A DNA stretch of 64,000 bases from Oopsacas minuta (GCA_024704765.1 JAKMXF010000349.1:113228-177227), one strand, 5' to 3'; numbered from the stretch's first letter, positions 10,473 to 22,353 are shown. A program made the numbers and translations. The notes: generated by a model from the letters alone, not told the origin.

Positions 10473-12420
10473 TATCGATCTTGCGGAATTCAAATAAGAT
10501 ATCGGACTTTTAGTGGCATATCTGTTTTTCAGATTTGATAATTATTCATTATCAATACAGTCGACCCCGCTTGATTGTCCCAATTGAGCGAGCCAAGAAC
10601 GTGTTTTAGTCACCTGGAATTCACTGAGCTTCTGTATGTACCATCAACGTTCAATTGACACTAAACTAGCTGTAAGTCTTACTGCTACACTATTTTGTTG
10701 CATCCAGCTTTTAGCATATCAATAGCTTGCATGCGGACCTCTAAACCATGGCATCGGAATTCATTTTCGAAATATTATAGTTTCAATATATTCAGACACT
10801 TTTCAAATTCGGTTAAGATTCAATAGTTGGGTGATGTCCATTAAATCTCCAATCTACTTCTCTAATAAAAATTCCACTAGTAACGACAGTATTATAATAA
10901 GATTATCTTACCAAGAAATGCATTATGATAGTAATCTATACCAGATAACACTCTGTATCAACTTTCTACATGTTTATGGCTGAATCGTATATAATTTCTG
11001 AGGAGAAAATCGTATCTATACATGATTTCGCCCGTGACACTTCAATTATGACATCTGCTTTTCATTAGTACGAAAGGTATTCGAAGCGATAATCTCTAGA
11101 TCGCCTAACATATTTTTCGAAAGAACTATTTAGCCAAAAGAATGTTAATAAAGTTTTGTTTTACAAAAACATTGTCATCTTTTTCAAATTTTCGCCTCGC
11201 CATACCCTTCTTAAAATTCAAATGCCTCTGGCTCTGCGGGTTGACAAAATATTACATGAAATTCTACATAATTTAACCTTCATGTCGCATAACTTTTAGG
11301 TAGGTTAATTTAAAGGAGTGCTGAACCTATGCACTCTGATGCAAATCTCGAAATGTAAATATTCAAAAAAACTGCGTAAACTTCCAACACTCCTATACCG
11401 AATGATAATAATTTCCTAAGTTATATAATACGCGTATAACGTATAATACGTTATACGTGATCTATTTGTAAGTATTATACGTCTAGGTCAATCTCGAAAT
11501 AGGAGATTTTGACATTTTTAGACTTGTATATATCACCTAATTATCAAGTATTATATAATTTGGTCAACTATGTTGAAATTTCATATAGTAATTCGAGAAC
11601 TTCTGTTTTTATGTAAAATATCTATTGAAGGAATCAGCTCAATTGAAGTTACGTCACCAAAATTTGTAGATTGAACGTATAATACGTATTATGAAATATG
11701 TATTATACGTAATACGTCTTCTTTAAAAGACGTATTAAACAACTTAGATAATTTCATCCAAATCAGAAGGGTGGAAGTGAGCCTGGTCGAATATTAAGCT
11801 AACTCCACACTCGTGAAATCTTCAAATTCGATATTGCAAGTGATTGAATAAAGATATAAAGATATTCCCTTGAGTGAAGTGTGATGGAGTATATTCTGCT
11901 TAAAGTAGTTTCAGTTCAAAGTTTCGAACTGATGTTTCTTAGCCTAAATCAAACTGGATCTTGTTATTTTATTCCTCATCGATTGTTGATGGGAAGTTTT
12001 TGATAGATCGATATTATTGTGAAATGCTGAATATTCGCCCGAAACGGGCTTCTAAATATTGATAAATTTTCAGTTTTATGTCTACTAGTTCCAAATTAGA
12101 AATCAATCCTCATAATGATTTATCTCATGAATCGCCTCAAACTGTACAGATAACTTTATATTCTAAAATTCAATTTCATAATATAAGTACAGGGAATCAC
12201 TATTTCGCTAGTACTTTATACAGGAACGTAGGTGTGGCAAATGCCCCACCAATAATTTCCAATTTCTGTTGTCACTGATAGGGAGAATGATGCATACCGT
12301 GTATAACAATATACCCCGACCAACAATAATTTCTTGTTCCTCCTTCCTTGTTACATGCGGTTTACACTTCCTAACTAATATTATTTCCATTTTGTGTGCA
12401 CTATTTCGAAAAAATAATGA
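10473..12420. other. Unassigned, with a palindrome cluster
   Basis: No credible gene. At 10557 a word starting CAGTCGACCCCGCTTGATTG looks like a pogo-type end without a partner. The palindromic tract is listed separately. The open stretch at 12078-12278 has no family resemblance. Confidence 0.4.
11433..11720. repeat. Cluster of ATACGT-rich palindromes
   Basis: At 11433-11457 a perfect 25-base palindrome has two 12-base arms (CGTATAACGTAT and its complement) around one central A. At about 11675-11718 there is a second, imperfect palindrome made of the same TATTATACG words, and a single TATTATACG lies between them at about 11474. The rest of the window has little of this vocabulary. Confidence 0.7.
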
Positions 12421-12645
12421 TTGACTGTGGAATTTGAGATGTCAGCAATTATTGAGTTGCATGTAGCGGGGAAACGTCCCTCAGAAATATTGAAAATCCT
12501 GAATATTGCAAAAGGACGTAGAGCATTTATGTACAGGACGGTAAATCGTTATAAGGCAACTAGGGACACTGTAGAGAAGCCGAAATCTGGTCGTTCATGC
12601 TCCGTAACGACCCCAGCTCTCAAGAATGTTTGCGAGAATGCATAC
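12421..12645 (+). pseudogene. maT/mariner-type transposase N-terminus, cut by Transib
   Basis: The frame reads as the helix-turn-helix part of a maT-like transposase: IIELHVAGKRPSEIL, then RTVNRYKATRD and a K/R-SGR hinge. It ends exactly at the Transib insertion at 12646; the last residues of the open frame beyond that point are Transib sequence. The catalytic part is not found on the far side, so it was lost together with the Transib right end. Confidence 0.7.
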
Positions 12646-12671
12646 CACAGTGTGGCAATGTGGGGAAATAG
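12646..12671 (+). repeat. Left terminal repeat of Transib copy B with consensus heptamer
   Basis: CACAGTG (12646-12652), 9-bp spacer, GGGGAAATAG box (12662-12671). An A-rich run ending at 12686 follows, a few bases further in than the nonamer of a 23-spacer recombination signal would sit. Confidence 0.8.
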
Positions 12672-13306
12672 TCATATTTAAAAAACATATTTCAATGCAT
12701 TTTTCAAATTCTCCATAGTTCAATTAGTACGAAAATATCATTGGCAGCATTAGAAGCAGTTAGGAATCCTAACTACGCGCAACTTTGTTGTGTGCTTCTA
12801 ATAATAGAAATATATATTTTCAAACCGTAAATTCCTATGCCCTAATGTATGTAATCATATTTGATGTAAATACTAAATATAAGAGTGTAAAACATCATCT
12901 CGTAATAAATCTATATTGTAACAACAATTTAATCATTGATAGGCTAGTCTAGATATTAATTTGTACTTTGTTCCGGGTGTCTAGTTTGGCCCTCCAAAAG
13001 TTATAATTTGGAATTTCTTCTCATTGATTGAAGTGTAGCATCTCTTGTTTGACAAAATTTGACAAAACGTTATTAATATATACGTAATGTTACTATAGTT
13101 AGTCAACTATTTAATCACTTTCCAGGCTTGCCAAAAGCTGCCCAAAAATTTATCACTTCATTCATTGTCCGGACCGGACAAAAATCCGAAAAATATAATT
13201 TCATACGTTTTAAATTTTTCAGTAAAATTCTATATTTTGCTGGTTATTAGTTATTCCAATACTCTACAACCATATATCATAATGTTTCTATGTTAGAGTA
13301 GCCCTT

Positions 13307-14869
13307 TTGCGGATCATGTCTGTACTAATCACGAACAACGAGGCATATAGTTTGTATATTTCGAATGGAAGAAGTGTTACAGTCTCTGTTAGGAAACTTA
13401 TTGAGAACAACCATTTATCCGATGAAGAAACTGCTACTCTCCATTTAAAATTTAAATCACTTCTAACATCCAGAGAGGCTTACCGCAGGAAGGATCTTGA
13501 AACATGGGATAACATGATTTTCCACTCTACTCATCTAACAATATCCAATCCAAGAAAGAAAATATCGCTTGATCCTGAATTTTCTTTAGTCACTGATTCT
13601 GAAAATTGAAACTTTTCAGAACAGATTGTAACTGAATCCCGGAAGCATATTCTCGAATGTCACATGAAGACTTGCAGATCGAGACTTGGTGTTCTTTTAG
13701 AGCATGTGGACTTTTTAGCAGAGAGAAAAAGATTGAGCCTAAACAACTACTCGCTCTAGCTTTAGAATTAGTCTCAAATAACTCATATAACTGTGATACT
13801 TTAGAGATGTGCAGAGAAATAATTGATGAGGGATCTTTTAGCGGTGTATTGAACAAAGTACAAATCTCTAAATGTGCTTATATATTGGACATCTTAGAAA
13901 TTGGGGCGAGTAAATACACGAATCTGAAAAGAATTCTCAAAGGTGATGTTAAGCTTCCTTCCTATAAGCTTGTCTCGCAATATCGTAGGGAAATAAGCCT
14001 AATAAATGAAATGGAAATAGTTAGAGACCCCGAAGCATTGTCAATTGGGACTTGTGTCTCTTATCATTCCATCCTTGGTCTGACCATTCAACGCTTGCTT
14101 TCAAAATTAGACCCAGTTCCTGATTCACACTACCCACTAATAAATTGAGATATCTGATGGATTGGATGGCTCCGGTTGTCATAAAACCTATAACCAACAA
14201 AGCAACAATTCTGTATTAAGCACAAAAACTTGCATTTTGTTCGGATTCAAAGTAATATCAATTACAGACACACTTGGAAATGACGTGTTCTATAACAGCT
14301 CACCCAACTCTCCGTTCTGCTTTAGGCCAGTAGCACTGATTGCTTTGAAAGAAAAATTTTCCAATGTAAAGCTTATCATGAATACAATAGTCAATCCTCA
14401 AACAGACCATATCATACAGGATGGGTTATCTCTTATTGGAGGCCATGCACAGGTCGATATAGTCCGTTCTCTTTTTGATAACAAAAGTTTAGAATGGGCC
14501 CATTCTGGTTTCCCTATTAATACATTAACTAGCGACGCTCGGAAACTTTTTGAAAAGGTTGATGGAAAAGATTATTTGAAACTCCCATCAAAACAACTTG
14601 TTGGTATTACGCATCAGCCAATTTCTAACATCGATATCATAGCTGCGTCTCCTTTGCATGCTTACCTTTGTGTATTCAGGTGGTTATTGCTGTTGATATA
14701 CCATCTTGATGCAGGACACAAGGTATGGGCGCCATCAAACTCGAAAGTAAATTCTTCCATGAAACCGGTTCGAACTATACTCCAGGAAAATGTCATTTCA
14801 GTGTCGATATCCCTTCAAGCTAGGGCGGCACTTCAACCACTGGTAACATTGCGCGAGAGTGCTTTTTAA
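13307..14869 (+). pseudogene. Transib/RAG1-like transposase, copy B, truncated
   Basis: The same three open segments as copy A, with identical translations (13307-13606, 13657-14145, 14162-14866) and the same frame breaks between them. The first two catalytic aspartates are at 14165-14167 and 14477-14479. The C-terminal part with the catalytic Glu is absent because the copy ends at 14918. Shared lesions show that both copies came from one already broken element. Confidence 0.8.
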
Positions 14870-14978
14870 ATAAGAGAAACTTTTTGACGGGGGCCACTTC
14901 TTCCATTAATCCTTCAGAACCTAATGGTTTTATCAGAACTTTGGAGCCACCTTGTAATTGCCTTTATTTTATTACATA

Positions 14979-16354
14979 CAGTTTGTTTCAAAGTATTGGC
15001 AGTAAATTATAATATTAATATTTCAGAAATTGGAACAAATAGCAAATAGATAATGATACTACGAAATTCTATGGGTAAGATAAACCTGTAAACAAAATTT
15101 CAGTAATTAATCTTCTCCCCTCCCGAATTTATGCACATATTTACACGGTTAGGCATAGATAATATAAAATTTTTCAGGGAATCGGGGGTAAAAGTCTCCC
15201 ATTCGTAAATTATAGCTACTTCTAAATCAGCCAAGTTATTGAGAGATCTCTTTGGCAACCTCTGCTTTAGGACTCCCCAGATGTTCTCAATTGGATATAA
15301 GTCTGGAGAATAGGCAGGCCAATCCAATACTAGAATATTTTCACTATCTTTCCACTCTTTGCTGAGCTTAGATTTATGAATTGGGGAATTGTCTTCCTGC
15401 AGAATCCATCCCTCAGGATAGTAAACATCAGCTGTTCTGATTAAATACTCATTCAAAGTATCAATATACAATTTGGAGACAAAATTAGAAGTAAATATCT
15501 TCAATGTTGTGGTTCCCATGGAAGAAATCCCTCCCCAAACGTGTAATTTTGGTGTGTGCCGTTGAACCTTCAGAATAAGATTTTCTTTTGCTTTAGTCCA
15601 CATGCCAACACTTCCCCGATTTAACCAAATAGAACATTCGTCTGTGAAGAATACATTCTCCCAACAATAATTCACATGATCTTTACACCATTCAACTCTG
15701 TTTTTAGCTATTAGTGGGGTAATAAATGGTCCCATAACAGGTTGTTTAAAGTTAAATCCACAAGCACGAGTTGCACGGTAGACTGTTGAAGTTGACGGAG
15801 CATCGGTGTACTTGGAAGAGAGATTCGCGTGTACAGAATGTATAGAGATCTTAGAATGAGAATTTAACGTTCGTATAATTGATTGTTTGTGTGAATATGT
15901 GATAGCCTTGGGACGCCCACTAACACTTCTATGTGTTATGCTTTTGCCTTCATGAAGTATAGATTTTATACGAAAAATTGTCCTCAATGGTATCCCTGTT
16001 TTAGCAGAGATTTCCTTCGCTGAAGTAATACCTGCATCAATAAATATTTTGATTTTCTTCCTCTGTTCTAATTGCGACATTTAGCTACAAATAGGGCTAA
16101 AATATAATTTGTTTTATTAAATGAGATCAAATTGGCAGCTGTGGCGGTGGGAAATTTTATGCCTCAAAATTCCCCGTTTCAAATATCTGAATCGAGGTAA
16201 ACATTAAGAAAGTCCATCATGATTAATGCTAAATTTTAAGATGACTGTCTAAGTATGCAATATCGAAAAGATCAATAGATAATACTATCACACAATTGAA
16301 TGGGCTTAGGAAATATGAAATATGAACTACTGCCAATACTTTTGAAACAGACTG
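14979..16354 (-). mobile_element. Tc1-like element, apparently intact, 1376 bp
   Basis: The terminal inverted repeats (CAGTTTGTTTCAAAGTATTGG left; CAGTCTGTTTCAAAAGTATT right, inverted; about 26-28 bp) are flanked by TA at 14977-14978 and 16355-16356. It encloses one uninterrupted transposase frame on the minus strand. Length, ends and gene are all in order, unlike every other Tc1/mariner in this window, so it is the best candidate for a recently active autonomous element here. Confidence 0.9.
15100..16080 (-). CDS. Tc1-like DD34E transposase, open frame
   Basis: Cuts and pastes its own element at TA sites in the nucleus. The 326-residue frame is near the usual 340 of Tc1 transposases. The first third has two helix-turn-helix segments (for example ISAKTGIPLRTIFRIKS) and a GRPK hinge. 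Catalytic residues are in place: Asp in VFFTDECSIW, Asp in LQEDNSPIHK, and Glu in PIENIWGVLK, with 34 residues between the last two. The start Met is the first in the frame, about 270 bp inside the right terminal repeat. It has no stop or frameshift, in contrast to the neighbouring transposases. Confidence 0.92.
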   Translation of the reverse strand: MSQLEQRKKIKIFIDAGITSAKEISAKTGIPLRTIFRIKSILHEGKSITHRSVSGRPKAITYSHKQSIIRTLNSHSKISIHSVHANLSSKYTDAPSTSTVYRATRACGFNFKQPVMGPFITPLIAKNRVEWCKDHVNYCWENVFFTDECSIWLNRGSVGMWTKAKENLILKVQRHTPKLHVWGGISSMGTTTLKIFTSNFVSKLYIDTLNEYLIRTADVYYPEGWILQEDNSPIHKSKLSKEWKDSENILVLDWPAYSPDLYPIENIWGVLKQRLPKRSLNNLADLEVAIIYEWETFTPDSLKNFILSMPNRVNMCINSGGEKINY

Positions 16355-16559
16355 TACTTCGGCTATGACAACACATATGTTATCTAAAAAACCCATTTGA
16401 ACATAAAGAGCACGTAACTTTAATTCAAACAACATCGTCTCAAACTCAACAAAACCTGAGAAGTACCCACAAATATCGAGGAAAGAGATTCAATCTTAAA
16501 TATAGGTCTAAAAAGTAGGGAACTTATCTGTTTGAGACAGCAATCCATAATTGGGTAGA

Positions 16560-17220
16560 GAGTAAAAGAATTTGGGATTTCAACAGCACAAAACGCAAGA
16601 GTTACATAATTCCATATTTGAAGTGATTGTTTGGATCTTATGCCGTGGTCAACTGTGAACAAACCTGGATTTCTGGGGAATCAAAAGCTATCTACTCCTA
16701 ATTTTGAAGTGGCATCCGAGAAGTATTACAGGATATGCTACGTCCAAGTTATTGTAAAATAATAAGAGCATTAAAGATTAAGTTTGAATTTAACAATCCA
16801 ATAGTTGTTTCTCTAACATTAGATGTTTGGTCGGCCTATTATCATGGTTATTTAGGAATTATTATTCACTATATCAGTGACTGGAATCGTAAAAGTTTTC
16901 ATATTACCTGTGTTCAATTCGATGAACGCCACACTGGACATAACATCTATAAACACACTCAAGATGCTATTTAGGATGGGACATAATTTACCAAGTTTTT
17001 CCGCCACGACCATGCTCGAAATGTAACAGCAGCGTTCAATGAGCCTAATTGTATGATAAAATCGTCCTAATGTCTCAATCATTCGCTACATTTAGTCATG
17101 AAAAACGAATTATTCTCAATGACCAGTGTAGGATCGTTAGTTAAAGTGTAGAAACCTATGTACACATGCAAACAGGGATTCTTCCAGCTTATATATGTAG
17201 CACGCCTAAATGAGTTCTCG
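16560..17220 (+). pseudogene. ZBED-type hAT transposase fragment
   Basis: Pieces of a hAT transposase of the ZBED kind: around 16640-16740, frame-shifted words equivalent to STVNKPGFLG and NFEVASEKYY; at 16735-16972, an open stretch with SLTLDVWSAYYHGYLGI and DERHTGHNIY; and beyond 17040, remnants resembling the segment that precedes the dimerisation domain. No terminal repeats were found. Old and broken. Confidence 0.65.
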
Positions 17221-17786
17221 ATTTCACTTACGCGCCTAGACTATTTGAATTTTTGAAGCATCAAGCTTAAATTTCAGCAAACCATATATCCATTACCTAT
17301 AATACGGTTAATACTACGTTCTAGAGGTGTCATCTAGAATCTTCGTTATAAATACTTAACTATGGACCTAACATTGTATATTTATCTTTATTCATTGTCT
17401 TTCTGACCTTCATGATTGTTACGTAACCCATTACATTATTCGTCGGATTAGGGTATCCAGCGCGCTTAACTCTCAAAATTTTCTTGCTCCTAACTATACA
17501 CATTTTTTATAAATCCGCGCCTGTAGGCGCGCGTGGAGCTCCTGGATGAAACCCTGCATGCCAATCACTCCACTATATTCTATTACGAATTCTACAGACA
17601 GCAGGAAAAACAGATGGAAATTTCTCATCGATAATCTCTTATTCAAGATATAGATTCCAGATGGAATAGTACATACCGCATGCTTAAAGAATTATCTATC
17701 TCAAGCTTAAAATTGCCGATACTCTATAATAAATTGATTTAGATATCGAGTTCTTATCAGCTGAATGGACACTGTATGACAAAATA
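17221..17786. other. No gene recognised
   Basis: Unassigned sequence between the hAT relic and a mariner. Confidence 0.4.
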
Positions 17787-19121
17787 CTAGGGCGTTCAAT
17801 AAGCCTTGCGGAAGATATCATAGAATATGATACAAAACAATATACACACTAATTCACTATATTATTTATTCAAAGTAATCCCCTCCTGCAGATACACAAA
17901 GTTTTAACCTTTCCACCCACTTATAAAACACATTTCTGTACTCTTCTTCGGGGATGGATTTAAAGTACTGCTACAGGCCCGTTCCGAGTGCTTGTAATGA
18001 GTTAAAATCCTTGGCTTGAAGGTAGATTTTAAGGTTGGGGAATAGCCAAAAATCACACAGAGCTAGGTCTGGTGAGTATAGTGGATGGGGAAGTAATTCT
18101 AGCCCTTCTACATCCAAGAAATTTTTGGAAAGCTTAGCTGTATGGGGAACTGGCGTTATCAATTGAAATCTTCATTTCTCGAGTTCCGGTTTTCGGGCGG
18201 TACTTTTCTATATTTTTTATCAAACTTGGAAGCACTTGCTCTGTAAAGAAAGTCGCAGTAACAGCCTTGCCACTCTCTCAAGGTAATTGCAAGACAATCC
18301 CATGACTACAGAAGAAGATGGCATACATTATCTTGGGTTTCTGAAGTCGGGCCTCGGAATTTTCGCCGGTTGTTCGTCGCCCATCACCCATGATCACTTC
18401 TTATACTTGTTATATGGTGTTGAATAATACACCCACGTCTCGCCACCAGTAATAATCTCTGTTAGGCGTCTAGAATCGCAGTTCTCATAAGTTCCCAAGA
18501 GTTTCTTGGCAATATTCAGTCGTGCCAACCTTTGATTCTCATGGAGCTTGTGCGGGACCCACTTCCCACAAATCGATCGGTAGCCAAGCTCAGTCGTCAG
18601 AATTGTATGAATTGCTTCCGATGAAATTTCCATACTTTGTTCTAACTGATTGACAGTAACGCACTTGTCTTCCATGACCATACTTTCAATGAGTGCGATA
18701 TTCTCTGAAGTGGTGCGGATATCGGTCTTCCAGATCGAGGCAAATCTGTGACATTAGCATCTCCAGATCTAAAACTGGTAGCACATCGCTCTACAGTAGA
18801 TCTTGAAGGGAAATCCACGCACAATATTTCCTGTAACTCGCTGAAGATCTGTACGGGCTGGATCATGAGTATTGTGTGCAACTCTATGTAAGCTCGCCAT
18901 TTGAGGTTGAAATTATCATCCTTTGAAGCCACAAATTCAACAGTGGGTATAAATTGACTACACGTAACTATCTCAAAAGTTCATAATTTGTATTGAATAA
19001 GCTTGAAACTTTCAGTATATGGAGTTTAACTATATGGGCTTATAATATATGAAAGTTAGATATATTACTTGACTAATTCCTAAGATATATCATGACCCGC
19101 AAGACTTATTGAGCGCCCTGA
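17787..19121 (-). mobile_element. mariner-like element, degenerate
   Basis: The ends are CTAGGGCGTTCAATAAG and, inverted, TCAGGGCGCTCAATAAG, flanked by TA (17785-17786, 19122-19123). Length 1335 bp, normal for mariner. The gene inside is broken. A solo copy of its right terminus lies at 20410-20463. Confidence 0.8.
17960..18932 (-). pseudogene. mariner transposase (DD34D type), broken
   Basis: On the minus strand the N-terminal helix-turn-helix (18642-18932) ends in the PRSGRP hinge. Then come HTILTTELGYRSI and a degraded TGGETWVYY motif, where the catalytic Asp of the usual GDETW is Gly. The middle is interrupted by stops, and the last part (17971-18162) has HPLYSPDLALCDFWLF with the final Asp. 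At least two frameshifts and stops. Confidence 0.75.
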
Positions 19122-19242
19122 TATATATCAATTCCCCAATTATTTCAAATTTATCCATTGATAAGCCATGAAACTCTATATTTTCTTGGGTCTTATGTTC
19201 CTAATTACACATTATAAATATCATTCCATATAGCCTCCATTT

Positions 19243-20268
19243 TTATGAATTACGGAAGTTAGCTGCCCCAAAACTGATGGATTTCTTTTCGCAGCTCCTC
19301 CTGTGGGATTTTTTCTGCCATTCACTTAACAAACTCACTTTGAGGGACTCCAAACTCTTGTGAGATTTCGCGCAGGTCCTGCTCTCCAAGTTTGCCCAAA
19401 CAGAATAGTCGAGTGAGTTTATATCTGGGCTTGATGGTGGCCATTCATCCCTACTTATGAAATCGATATTTTGCTCTCGGAACCAACCCTGGGATACTTT
19501 TGAAGCATGTGCAGGCGCAGAGTCTTGTTGCTAAGTCCAAGGATGGTTTTGAAAGAGCTTCTCACCAGCTGACGCAATTTCAGGCTCCCAAGACCAGCTC
19601 TCTGTACTCTGGGAGTTTATTTTCACTCCTTGGGGGACAAAAATCAGGTTTGTCCGTGAGTCTGCCGACACTCCCGCCCATACCATCAGAGAAGGAAGCT
19701 TCTGTACTCTACCAATGTACTTGATGCTATCTGGGATATCTGACTTCGAGAAGCATGTATACGGCCGTTTTGACGATTGCTTGCCTCCTCAACCGTGAAC
19801 AGCTTCTCATCTGAGAAGAGAATCTGATCTTCAGTCCCAGGAGCGAATCGGGCTTTTAGTTGTATGCATCTTTGAGGCGTTTACGACGTATGGAGTCGTT
19901 AAGTGGTACGTTCTCCTCTTATAGGACTTCATTCCCAGGTCCTCTACAACCAATTTCCGAATCGTTTCGTGATTGACACAGAATTCACGAGACATTTTTT
20001 GCATTGAACGCTGGGGATTTCTCAGGATTCGACATCTAACACTATTCTTCACGACTGGTATGTGAGCGGATCTTGGACGACCAACTCGTTTCCTGTCTGA
20101 CACGCTCCCAGTCTCTATATATCGTTTTATTGTGCGATAAATCAACATGGGATTGACTTTATCATTTTTTAGCCGTTTTAGAAGTTCACTGTTGCTAAAC
20201 CCAGATTCGTGAAAAGTGATAATTTTTGAATGAATTTCTTCTAACAAAATTTTCTGGGAAATCATCAC
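19243..20268 (-). pseudogene. maT-like transposase, broken
   Basis: The N-terminal 145 codons are open (19831-20268): helix-turn-helix, IYRTIKRYIETGSV, a GRPR hinge, a second helix-turn-helix and EDLGMKSYKRRT. The C-terminal part, in another frame, contains QDSAPAHASK with one catalytic Asp and EWPPSSPDINSLDYSVW with the last. The DDxD pattern and these words are those of maT-like elements. The middle is disrupted. The stop is at 19243-19245. Confidence 0.75.
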
Positions 20269-20383
20269 CTTGAATGATACATAATTGGTATAATTCGAAA
20301 GAGCGCCAAAAATGCTACAAGAAAATCTAGAGGATTACTTCATAAGTTTATTAATAGCTACTGTTTGAGGCGCGAAAATGTAC

Positions 20384-20463
20384 AACAGAACTTATTAGAC
20401 ACCCTTTACTTGACTAATTCATGCGTTATTTCATGACCCTCAACACTTATTGAATGCCTTGAT
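20384..20463. repeat. maT-like terminus followed by a solo mariner terminus
   Basis: 20384-20407 looks like the right end of the maT-like element (inverted it reads AAAGGGTGTCTAATAAG); no matching left end was found. 20410-20463 is a diverged copy of the last 54 bp of the mariner at 17787-19121. The maT-like element probably inserted in or beside an older mariner copy. Confidence 0.55.
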
Positions 20464-21041
20464 ACTGGATGTAATTGTATTGGGAAAATTCAGGTACTCC
20501 CAGAAGTGGGGATTTTCTGTCATGAAACTAAAGTCTACATATAATTCCTGAAGTTGAATGTGTATTCATACCAGGTCAATTGTCAAGGAAAACATTACTG
20601 CAGTTTTCAATGCAGGGCTTACAAGATAAGAGTCACTAAGCTCATTGTTTCGCTGCCTATCATTGAGTTTACACAAAATATCGACTAAAGTATTTCACTA
20701 TTCGATGATCGTATATATTTCCATAAAGGTTTGAGTGAACAATTAATACAGTAATTTTGTCGTACAGAACCGGTACCACGGAGGTTTTAAGTATCACTTC
20801 TTACCTAGGAAGAAAGAAGATTATTAGTTGAACTGTCTCAAGAGAAATCGGTTAATGTCATAAATCTAATTACAATACACTTACAGATTCATAGTTTACA
20901 AGATATAATTAGTTCATTATCAGCTACCTCAAGCCATCTAAATATTTCGTTACAACACACCATTTCCAGAATTTTGAAGTCTATATATTTCAAATAGATA
21001 ATATTTCTAAAAGATTATCCAGAAGACTTGCTGAAGTCTGA
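20464..21041. other. No gene recognised
   Basis: Unassigned AT-rich sequence. Confidence 0.4.
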
Positions 21042-21043
21042 TA

Positions 21044-22353
21044 CAAGGGTTGTTCAATAAATAATGAGACTTTTTTGATAATTCATATAGTAAACCTATA
21101 TTTATCCTAATTGATTATCAAATGTTTTGATAAATTCCCCCTTCAACTTTATACACCGTTTCCATCGTTCTGGTAACTTTTCCAGGCCAGTGGTATAGAA
21201 TTCTTTAGGGGTCCCTTATTCGCACTGTTTTATTTCATATTCCAGCAGTTTGAAATCCTCAAATCTCTTCCCTCGAAGAGGTCTCCTCATCTCTCCAAAC
21301 AGCCAGTAGTCGCTAGGAGCCAAGTCTGGACTATACGGGGGATGAGGGAGGCATTCGAATCTTAAGTCGTCAATTGCAGCCATTGTCTTGGAGCTTTCAT
21401 GGGGCCTTGCGTTGTAATGTTGCAGCAATGCGCCACGTGTCAACTTGCCTCGCATCTCACATTTACTCGCTTTACGCAATTCTTTCAATTCGTCAACATA
21501 ATAATCCCTGTTTATCGTTGTCTTCTCAGGCAACCAGTCGAGGTGTATAATTCCTTCCCTATCCCAAAGTACTGTTGCCATTCTCTTCCCTGCTGATTTT
21601 GCGGCCTTTACCTTGATTGGCACAGGTTCATCACGTCTCTTCTACTGCTTCGATTGAGTTTTGCTCTCTGGTTCATAATAATGAAACCAAGTTTCATCCC
21701 CCGTTACTACACGATCCAAAAAGTCTTCCTCTACCGTGCACCTTGATAGTAATTCTTTGCTAACTCTGACCCTTTCATGTTTTTGTTCTTTTGAAAGAAG
21801 TTCTAGGACCCCACGCGCAGTTGCCTTTGACATTTCCAGATTTTCAGTGATAATTGAGTGTAGTGTGGTTTTTGATATGCCTACCCTCTCTTCTAACTCT
21901 CGCAGACTTATTCGTCTGTCCTCGTCCAAAATTGTTTGGACCCTCTCGATATTACTGTGGGTTTTTGAGGAAGTCGGACGACCTGGACGAGGGTCATCGT
22001 GGAGTTCCTCATCACCATTATCAAAACGTTCGATCCATCTATATATGGTGGCTTTCGAAGGACATTCATCACCGAAAATATCCTGCATTTCACGAAGAAT
22101 GTATGAGCCAGTCTTCTCCTTTTTCTACAGGTACCAAATTTGTTGTTTTCCTTCTTTGCTAAAATCTATTAGTTGAAAAAAGTAGCATATACAAATGAAA
22201 CTTTATACTGAAGAATAGCTAGTAGAGTAAAGAGAATATTGTATCGAAGTTAGGCGTTCAAGTTAGGTTTGTAATCTGATATTACGCTTAGAGCTGTATT
22301 AACTAGAACATGAATTCAATACATTAGTCTCATTACTTATTAAACAACCCTTG
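21044..22353 (-). mobile_element. mariner-like element, 1310 bp
   Basis: The ends are CAAGGGTTGTTCAATAAAT and, inverted, CAAGGGTTGTTTAATAAGT, flanked by TA (21042-21043, 22354-22355). Internal length and gene order are typical of mariner. It is better preserved than its neighbour at 17787. Confidence 0.85.
21213..22170 (-). pseudogene. mariner transposase with few stops and an altered catalytic residue
   Basis: One frame on the minus strand runs almost the whole length, broken only by stops near 22127, at 21642-21644 and at 21213. The N-terminal helix-turn-helix includes KATIYRWIERF and the PRPGRP hinge. Catalytic words are GDETWFHYY (first Asp), QHYNARPH where mariners normally have HDNARPH (second Asp replaced by Tyr), and YSPDLAPSDYWLF (third Asp). 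Stops plus the missing Asp make it inactive. Confidence 0.8.

Larger units (their letters stand above)
12646..14918 (+). mobile_element. Transib/RAG1-like transposon, copy B, right end missing
   Basis: It starts with a clean heptamer, CACAGTGTGGC, and from about 12662 matches copy A (offset 12106) without a difference that I could find, up to 14918, which corresponds to 2812 in copy A. There the similarity stops abruptly, so the C-terminal coding part, the catalytic Glu and the right end are gone. The preceding five bases are CATAC; no partner duplication can be checked. Confidence 0.85.

Noticed and set aside
21736-22176. Plus-strand open frames opposite the mariner transposase
   Set aside because: They mirror the minus-strand mariner frame, whose motifs are clear.
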